Origin: Micromonospora sp. M71_S20
GTDB taxonomy: Bacteria; Actinomycetota; Actinomycetes; Mycobacteriales; Micromonosporaceae
Direction: 5' to 3'
Assembly (NCBI RefSeq): GCF_003664255.1
Contig: NZ_RCCV01000003.1
Location: forward strand, 310,001-374,000
DNA: 64,000 nt
Shown: positions 60,510 through 64,000 of the stretch, piece by piece
Position numbering within the stretch: position 1 is the stretch's first letter
Layout of the letters: every line of letters begins with the position of its first letter
The notes under the pieces: generated by a model
The model's database searches: none
Seen by the model: only the letters and a program-made list of their open reading frames with translations
Told to the model about the DNA's origin: nothing
Made by a program: the position numbers and the translations under genes

Positions 60510-60618
60510 TATAGGGTCGGCGCGCCTGTCAGCCCCCGTCCGGTCGAAGGGCGGGCACCACGGCCCCGGAGGCCGGGGCCGGTCGATCAGCCGGCGCCGA
60601 CCCCGCGGCGGGCGGGGC

Positions 60619-60819
60619 CTACCGGGGGGTCTGGTACTGGAAGTCGTTGGGGTTGACCGCCGCCGGCTTCGGGTCCTCCTGCCAGGCGCCCTCCCCGGGC
60701 CGGGCCACGAGGGCGTCCAGCAGGTCCTCCCGTTCCATGTGCGCGGCCCCCACGATGCCGCCGCGTACCGCCATCGCCCGCAGCGCCTCGGTGTCCTTGT
60801 CGTGCAGCGGTTCGTCCAT
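60619..60819 (-). CDS. Small Rho-N-like protein, 66 aa
   Basis: A 66-aa protein. DTEALRAMAVRGGIVGAAHMEREDLLDALVARP resembles the LEM-like Rho N-terminal helix-extended-helix motif (LRxxAxxxGIxGxxxMxKxELIxAL). The acidic start (MDEPLHDKD) and the short Pro-rich tail (NPNDFQYQTPR) are unassigned. Free-standing Rho-N proteins are small nucleic-acid-binding candidates. The ATG is preceded by GGAGGCGACG, a good ribosome site. The 200 nt upstream contain no other gene. Confidence 0.65.
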   Translation of the reverse strand: MDEPLHDKDTEALRAMAVRGGIVGAAHMEREDLLDALVARPGEGAWQEDPKPAAVNPNDFQYQTPR

Positions 60820-61019
60820 CGTCGCCTCCTCCAGGCCCGTCGGCGGTCGGCGACCGCCCCGTCGCGCGTCAGGAGGCCCATACCCGGACAGGAGCCAAGG
60901 AACCCTGCGCCGCCCGGGCGGCGGTGCCCGCCGGACGGATGTCGGGCCGCCCCGCGCGCGGCCGACTACGCTGGCGGGGGTTCGTCCCACGGGACATCAG
61001 CGGCGAGGGGAGACGCGGC

Positions 61020-61220
61020 ATGGCGTGGAGCTGGCGGTACGAGGGCGCGAACGGTGAGTCGGTCGAGGGGCCGGCGGAGTCGTTCAGCAGCCAGGCGGAC
61101 GCCGAGTCCTGGATCGGTCAGGCCTGGCGGGAGCTCGCGGCGTCCGGCGTCACCTCGGTCGCGCTCGTCGAGGACGACCGGGTGGAATACCGCATGAGCC
61201 TGCTGCCTCCGGCGGAGTGA
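61020..61220 (+). CDS. Small conserved protein, 66 aa
   Basis: MAWSWRYEGANGESVEGPAE opens a small acidic alpha/beta protein. It continues as FSSQADAESWIGQAWRELAASGVTSVALVEDDRVEYRMSL. It is found widely in actinomycetes as a hypothetical protein, as I recall, and the order beta-hairpin, helix, beta is evident. No catalytic residue is visible. GCGAGGGGAG precedes the ATG. Its stop overlaps the M50 protease start (TGATG), so the two are made together. Confidence 0.72.
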   Translation: MAWSWRYEGANGESVEGPAESFSSQADAESWIGQAWRELAASGVTSVALVEDDRVEYRMSLLPPAE

Positions 61221-62017
61221 TGGCCGGCGACCGCCCGGGGGGCGAGCCGCTGGTGCTCGGCGTGCCCCGGGCGGCGTTCCGGCCGAGCCCGGTCTTCCTC
61301 GCCCTGGTCGCGCTCTTCGTGACCAGCGGGGTGCTCACCTGGAACGGGTTCGGCAACGTCCGGCTCGACGTGTTCCTCTTCGTCGTGTCCGGCTGGCTGG
61401 TCTCGCTCTGCCTGCACGAGTACGCCCACGCCGTCGTCGCGTTCCGGGCCGGCGACCGCAGCGTCGCCCACCGGGGCTACCTGACGCTCAACCCGCTGAA
61501 GTACAGCCACCCGCTGCTGTCGATCGCGCTGCCGGTGGCGGTCGTGCTGCTCGGCGGCATCGGCCTGCCCGGCGGGGCGGTCTGGGTGGACCGGCACGCC
61601 ATCCCGGGGCGGCTGCGGCACACCCTGGTCAGCCTCGCCGGCCCGGCCACCAACGTGCTGTTCACGCTGGTCCTGGTGCTCGCCGTACGCCTCGGGGCGG
61701 TCGACGGCGGGCCCGTCGAGTTCTGGGCGGCCGTGGCGCTGCTGGCGTTCCTCCAGCTCACCGCGAGCGTGCTCAACCTGCTCCCGGTGCCCGGCCTCGA
61801 CGGCGGCAACATGATCCAGCCGTGGCTGAACCCGCAGTGGCGCAGGATGTACGACCTGTTCGCCCCGTTCGGCTTCATCCTGCTGTTCGCGCTGCTGTGG
61901 AACCCGCGGATCGGCGGCTGGTTCTTCGACGCGGTGTTCGCCGTCGGCGACTTCCTCGGCCTGCCCCCGTGGCTCTACGCCCTCGGCCTGGACCTGATCC
62001 GCTTCTGGCAGGGCTGA
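61220..62017 (+). CDS. Site-2 protease family membrane metalloprotease (M50)
   Basis: A 265-aa intramembrane zinc protease with about six helices. The zinc-binding HEYAH lies in SLCLHEYAHAVVAFRAGDRSVAHRGYLTLNPLKYSHPL, and the second metal motif is NLLPVPGLDGGNMIQ (LDGG with Asp ligand). There is no PDZ or CBS domain, so it belongs to the short class, as in many actinobacteria and SpoIVFB-like enzymes. The ATG overlaps the stop of the preceding 66-aa gene, making that small protein a possible partner or regulator. The substrate is unknown. Confidence 0.88.
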   Translation: MAGDRPGGEPLVLGVPRAAFRPSPVFLALVALFVTSGVLTWNGFGNVRLDVFLFVVSGWLVSLCLHEYAHAVVAFRAGDRSVAHRGYLTLNPLKYSHPLLSIALPVAVVLLGGIGLPGGAVWVDRHAIPGRLRHTLVSLAGPATNVLFTLVLVLAVRLGAVDGGPVEFWAAVALLAFLQLTASVLNLLPVPGLDGGNMIQPWLNPQWRRMYDLFAPFGFILLFALLWNPRIGGWFFDAVFAVGDFLGLPPWLYALGLDLIRFWQG

Positions 62018-62039
62018 TCCGCGCCCCCCGCCGGCACGA

Positions 62040-62090
62040 TCCGGTGGCGGTCCGGCCCGACGGTCCGGCCCGACGGTCCGGCCTGGCGGC
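62040..62090. repeat. Direct repeat, GGTCCGGCCCGAC
   Basis: Three near copies of GGTCCGGCCCGAC follow one another in the 160-nt gap after the M50 gene. No gene is seen there. Confidence 0.55.
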
Positions 62091-62177
62091 GCGGCCGCTG
62101 CCAACGTGGTCCGGTGGCGTGGGTGGTGCGGTCGCGGCCCGGCCGGCCGTGTTGCGGGCCGGCCGGGCCGCGACGCG

Positions 62178-63176
62178 TCACGGACGCTCGGCGGGAGACT
62201 CCGTGCGGGCCGGGTCGCGCTCGATGATCGGGTCGATGATCTCGTCGATCGCCTTGAGCAGCTCGGCGTCGAGCTTCACGCCGGCCGCCTTGACGTTGTC
62301 GTGCACCTGCTCCGGGCGGGAGGCGCCGACGATCGCCGAGGAGACGTTCGGGTTCTGCAACACCCAGGCGACGGCGAGCTGCGCCATGCTCAGCCCGGCC
62401 TGCTCGGCCAGCGGCTTGAGCCGCTGCACCCGGGTGAGGACCTCGTCGGTCATGAACCGGGAGATGAAGCCCGCGCCCGACTTCTCGTCGGTGGCCCGGG
62501 AGCCGGCCGGCGGCGGCTGGCCCGGCAGGTACTTGCCCGACAGCACGCCCTGCGCGATCGGCGACCAGACGATCTGCCCGATGCCCAGCTCCTCGCTGGT
62601 GGGGACGACCTCGGACTCGATGACCCGCCAGAGCATCGAGTACTGCGGCTGGTTGGAGACCAGCGGGATGCGCAGCTCGCGGGCGAGCCGGTGGGCCTCG
62701 CGGATCTCCGACGCCTTCCACTCGGAGACGCCGATGTAGAGCGCCTTGCCGGAGTGCACGACGTCGGCGAAGGCCTCCATCGTCTCCTCCAGCGGGGTGC
62801 TGTGGTCGTACCGGTGGGCCTGGTAGAGGTCCACGTAGTCGGTGCGCAGCCGGCGCAGCGAGCCGTTGATCGACTCCATGATGTGCTTGCGGGACAGGCC
62901 CCGGTCGTTGCGGCCCGGCCCCGTGGGCCAGTACACCTTGGTGAAGATCTCCAGCCCTTCGCGCCGCTCGCCCTCCAGCGCGCGGCCCAGCACGTCCTCG
63001 GCGCGGGTGCCCGCGTACACGTCGGCCGTGTCGAAGGTGGTGATGCCGACGTCCAGGGCGGCCCGGACGCAGGCGAACGCCGCGTCCTCCTCGACCTGCG
63101 AGCCGTGGGTGATCCAGTTGCCGTACGAGATCTCGCTGACCATCAGGCCGGAACGGCCCAGGTGACGGAATTCCAT
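62178..63176 (-). CDS. Aldo/keto reductase (K+ channel beta-subunit type)
   Basis: A 332-aa NADPH-dependent TIM-barrel reductase of the AKR6/7-like or YghZ-like group. It shows MEFRHLGRSGLMVSEISYGNWI, FDTADVYAGTRAEDVLG (Asp/Tyr), EIFTKVYWP (Lys), DLYQAHRYDHSTPLEETMEA (His) and SAIVGASRPEQVHDNVKAAG (NADP). The substrate is not predictable. It differs from the 41790-42791 reductase in the C-terminal part (DEIIDPIIERDPARTESPAERP). The ATG lies 6 nt from TAGGGT (leaderless). No regulator gene is adjacent. Confidence 0.9.
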   Translation of the reverse strand: MEFRHLGRSGLMVSEISYGNWITHGSQVEEDAAFACVRAALDVGITTFDTADVYAGTRAEDVLGRALEGERREGLEIFTKVYWPTGPGRNDRGLSRKHIMESINGSLRRLRTDYVDLYQAHRYDHSTPLEETMEAFADVVHSGKALYIGVSEWKASEIREAHRLARELRIPLVSNQPQYSMLWRVIESEVVPTSEELGIGQIVWSPIAQGVLSGKYLPGQPPPAGSRATDEKSGAGFISRFMTDEVLTRVQRLKPLAEQAGLSMAQLAVAWVLQNPNVSSAIVGASRPEQVHDNVKAAGVKLDAELLKAIDEIIDPIIERDPARTESPAERP

Positions 63177-63182
63177 GAGTCG

Positions 63183-63188
63183 ACCCTA
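63183..63188 (-). promoter_or_regulatory. -10 element TAGGGT, leaderless aldo-keto reductase gene
   Basis: TAGGGT lies 6 nt before the ATG at 63176. Confidence 0.5.
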
Positions 63189-63234
63189 GCCCGTTCGGAT
63201 CATGCCCACCCCTCATGGCGGACCTCGGTGTCGC

Positions 63235-64000
63235 TCAGAGCACGGGGCTGGTGTCGACGAGCAGCCGCTCGATCTCGGCGACGACCTCGTCGCGGTCGCG
63301 GTGCACCGGCTCGATCAGCGGCTCCCCCCGGCGGTCGAGCGCGCCCCAGCGGCCGGTGCCGTCGCCGACCAGGAACGCGACCGGGTGGACGACCAGCGCC
63401 GGATAGGTCGGCGCGACCAGCACCTTCCCGGCCCGGTTCACCACGCCGCGCCGGCCGGCCACCTCCACCACGGCCAGCCCCTCCTCGGTGAAGCCGTCGA
63501 CGTACCGGCCGTCGGCCAGGACGGTGGCGAACCCGTGGTGCCGGGTGGGCACCACGATGCGGCCGTTGCGGTCGACCGCACCCCAGCCGTCGCGGCGGAC
63601 CACGGCCACGCCGCGCTGGAACGGGCGTACGTCCGCGAAGCCGTGCGGCACCACCACCTCGCCGGTGGCGTCGATCGCCACCCAGCCGGCGTCGCCGCCG
63701 TCGGACACCCAGGCCAGCCCGTCGGAGAACGAGCGGACCACCGGGTACGACGGTTCGAGCACCGTGGCGCCGGTGCGGTCGACCAGCGACCACCGCTCGG
63801 TCTCGGGGCGCCGCACCCAGGCCAGCCCGTCGCGGAACGGCTGCGCCTCCGCGTACTCGGCCGCGATGACCATGTCGCCGTCCGGGTCGGAGAAACCCCA
63901 CAGGTCGCCGTCGCGGGCCGGCGCCGGGGGCCGGTCACGCTCCAGCACCTCCTCGCGGCTGCGGGGGTACGGCCCGAAGCCCGTCTCCGCGACCCGCTCC
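63235..64000 (-). CDS. WG-repeat protein (partial, N-terminus outside the window)
   Basis: The frame is open to the right edge, so the window holds only the C-terminal 254 codons. The protein is made of WG beta-propeller-like repeats: DGDLWGFSDPDGDMVIAAEY, WSLVDRTGATVLEPSY, GWVAIDATGEVVVP, GWGAVDRNGRIVVP, RRGVVNRAGKVLVAPTYPA and RWGALDRRGEPLIEP, each with DGLAWV- or GLAVV-type connecting strands. Such repeats serve as scaffolds or sensors in bacterial proteins and have no enzymatic activity. A GTG at 63948 could be read as a start, but the upstream codons (ERVAETGFGPYPRSREE) continue the frame and look coding. Confidence 0.82.
   Translation of the reverse strand, partial: ERVAETGFGPYPRSREEVLERDRPPAPARDGDLWGFSDPDGDMVIAAEYAEAQPFRDGLAWVRRPETERWSLVDRTGATVLEPSYPVVRSFSDGLAWVSDGGDAGWVAIDATGEVVVPHGFADVRPFQRGVAVVRRDGWGAVDRNGRIVVPTRHHGFATVLADGRYVDGFTEEGLAVVEVAGRRGVVNRAGKVLVAPTYPALVVHPVAFLVGDGTGRWGALDRRGEPLIEPVHRDRDEVVAEIERLLVDTSPVL

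Overview
The window is about 64 kb of very high-GC DNA with dense genes, frequent GTG starts and G/C-rich third positions. Its gene content is that of an actinomycete: glnA/glnE, GlnR-type operator, MptB-type mannosyltransferases, LtrA, DUF4191, RDD and an IS110 element. The gene order panB-nadE, glnA2, glnE, glnA1, RDD/DUF4191, lipA, lipB, E2/E3 and pepA resembles the conserved actinobacterial core segment as I recall it from Streptomyces. The intergenic palindromes and several gene families look Micromonosporaceae-like (for example Micromonospora); that genus-level call is an inference.

Layout. 0-5 kb: the end of one gene, a hypothetical gene, panB, nadE and glnA2. 5-14 kb: an accessory stretch with a DUF350 membrane protein, a WYL regulator followed by a 1111-residue NACHT-type STAND NTPase, a VOC protein, a secreted small protein, a virginiamycin B lyase homologue, an S66 peptidase and a class I glutamine amidotransferase that overlaps glnE. 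14-17 kb: glnE. 17-25 kb: a methyltransferase, a GT-C-like membrane protein, two tandem MptB-like mannosyltransferases, an APH-fold kinase and a PadR/membrane-protein pair. 25-28 kb: glnA1 with a four-part GlnR box, RDD and DUF4191. 28-34 kb: a small ORF, a LuxR (LAL) regulator and a membrane glycosyltransferase carrying a palindromic element in frame. 33.5-37.5 kb: lipA, a T-box leader with an apparent GAC (Asp) specifier in front of a short archaeal-type AspRS, a VOC protein and lipB. 37.6-47 kb: another GT-C-like membrane protein, a secreted PHB-depolymerase-type esterase, a TIGR01777 epimerase, a divergent aldo-keto reductase/MerR pair, an LLM oxidoreductase, a hemerythrin-domain protein, a Phd/PIN toxin-antitoxin pair and LtrA. 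47-56 kb: E2, E3, a small conserved gene, an IS110 element, pepA, gcvT and a DUF2314 protein. 56-60.5 kb: cobS, a cobU-cobT fusion and a second PadR/membrane-protein pair. 60.6-64 kb: two 66-residue proteins, an M50 protease, an aldo-keto reductase and a WG-repeat protein cut by the window edge.

How the genes fit together. Nitrogen assimilation is represented by glnA1, its adenylyltransferase glnE and glnA2. Lipoate supply (lipA, lipB) lies near lipoyl users (E2/E3 and gcvT). Several membrane transferases suggest cell-surface glycan synthesis. Many first genes of transcription units have a TANNNT element 6-8 nt before the start codon, so leaderless transcription appears to be common.

The best candidates for unusual biology are the IS110 element, whose left end can be read as a bridge RNA; the WYL-NACHT pair; the aspartate T-box in front of a second-type AspRS; and a GATCTTGG-type palindromic element that lies within coding sequence at two places. 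No tRNA, rRNA or CRISPR array was seen.
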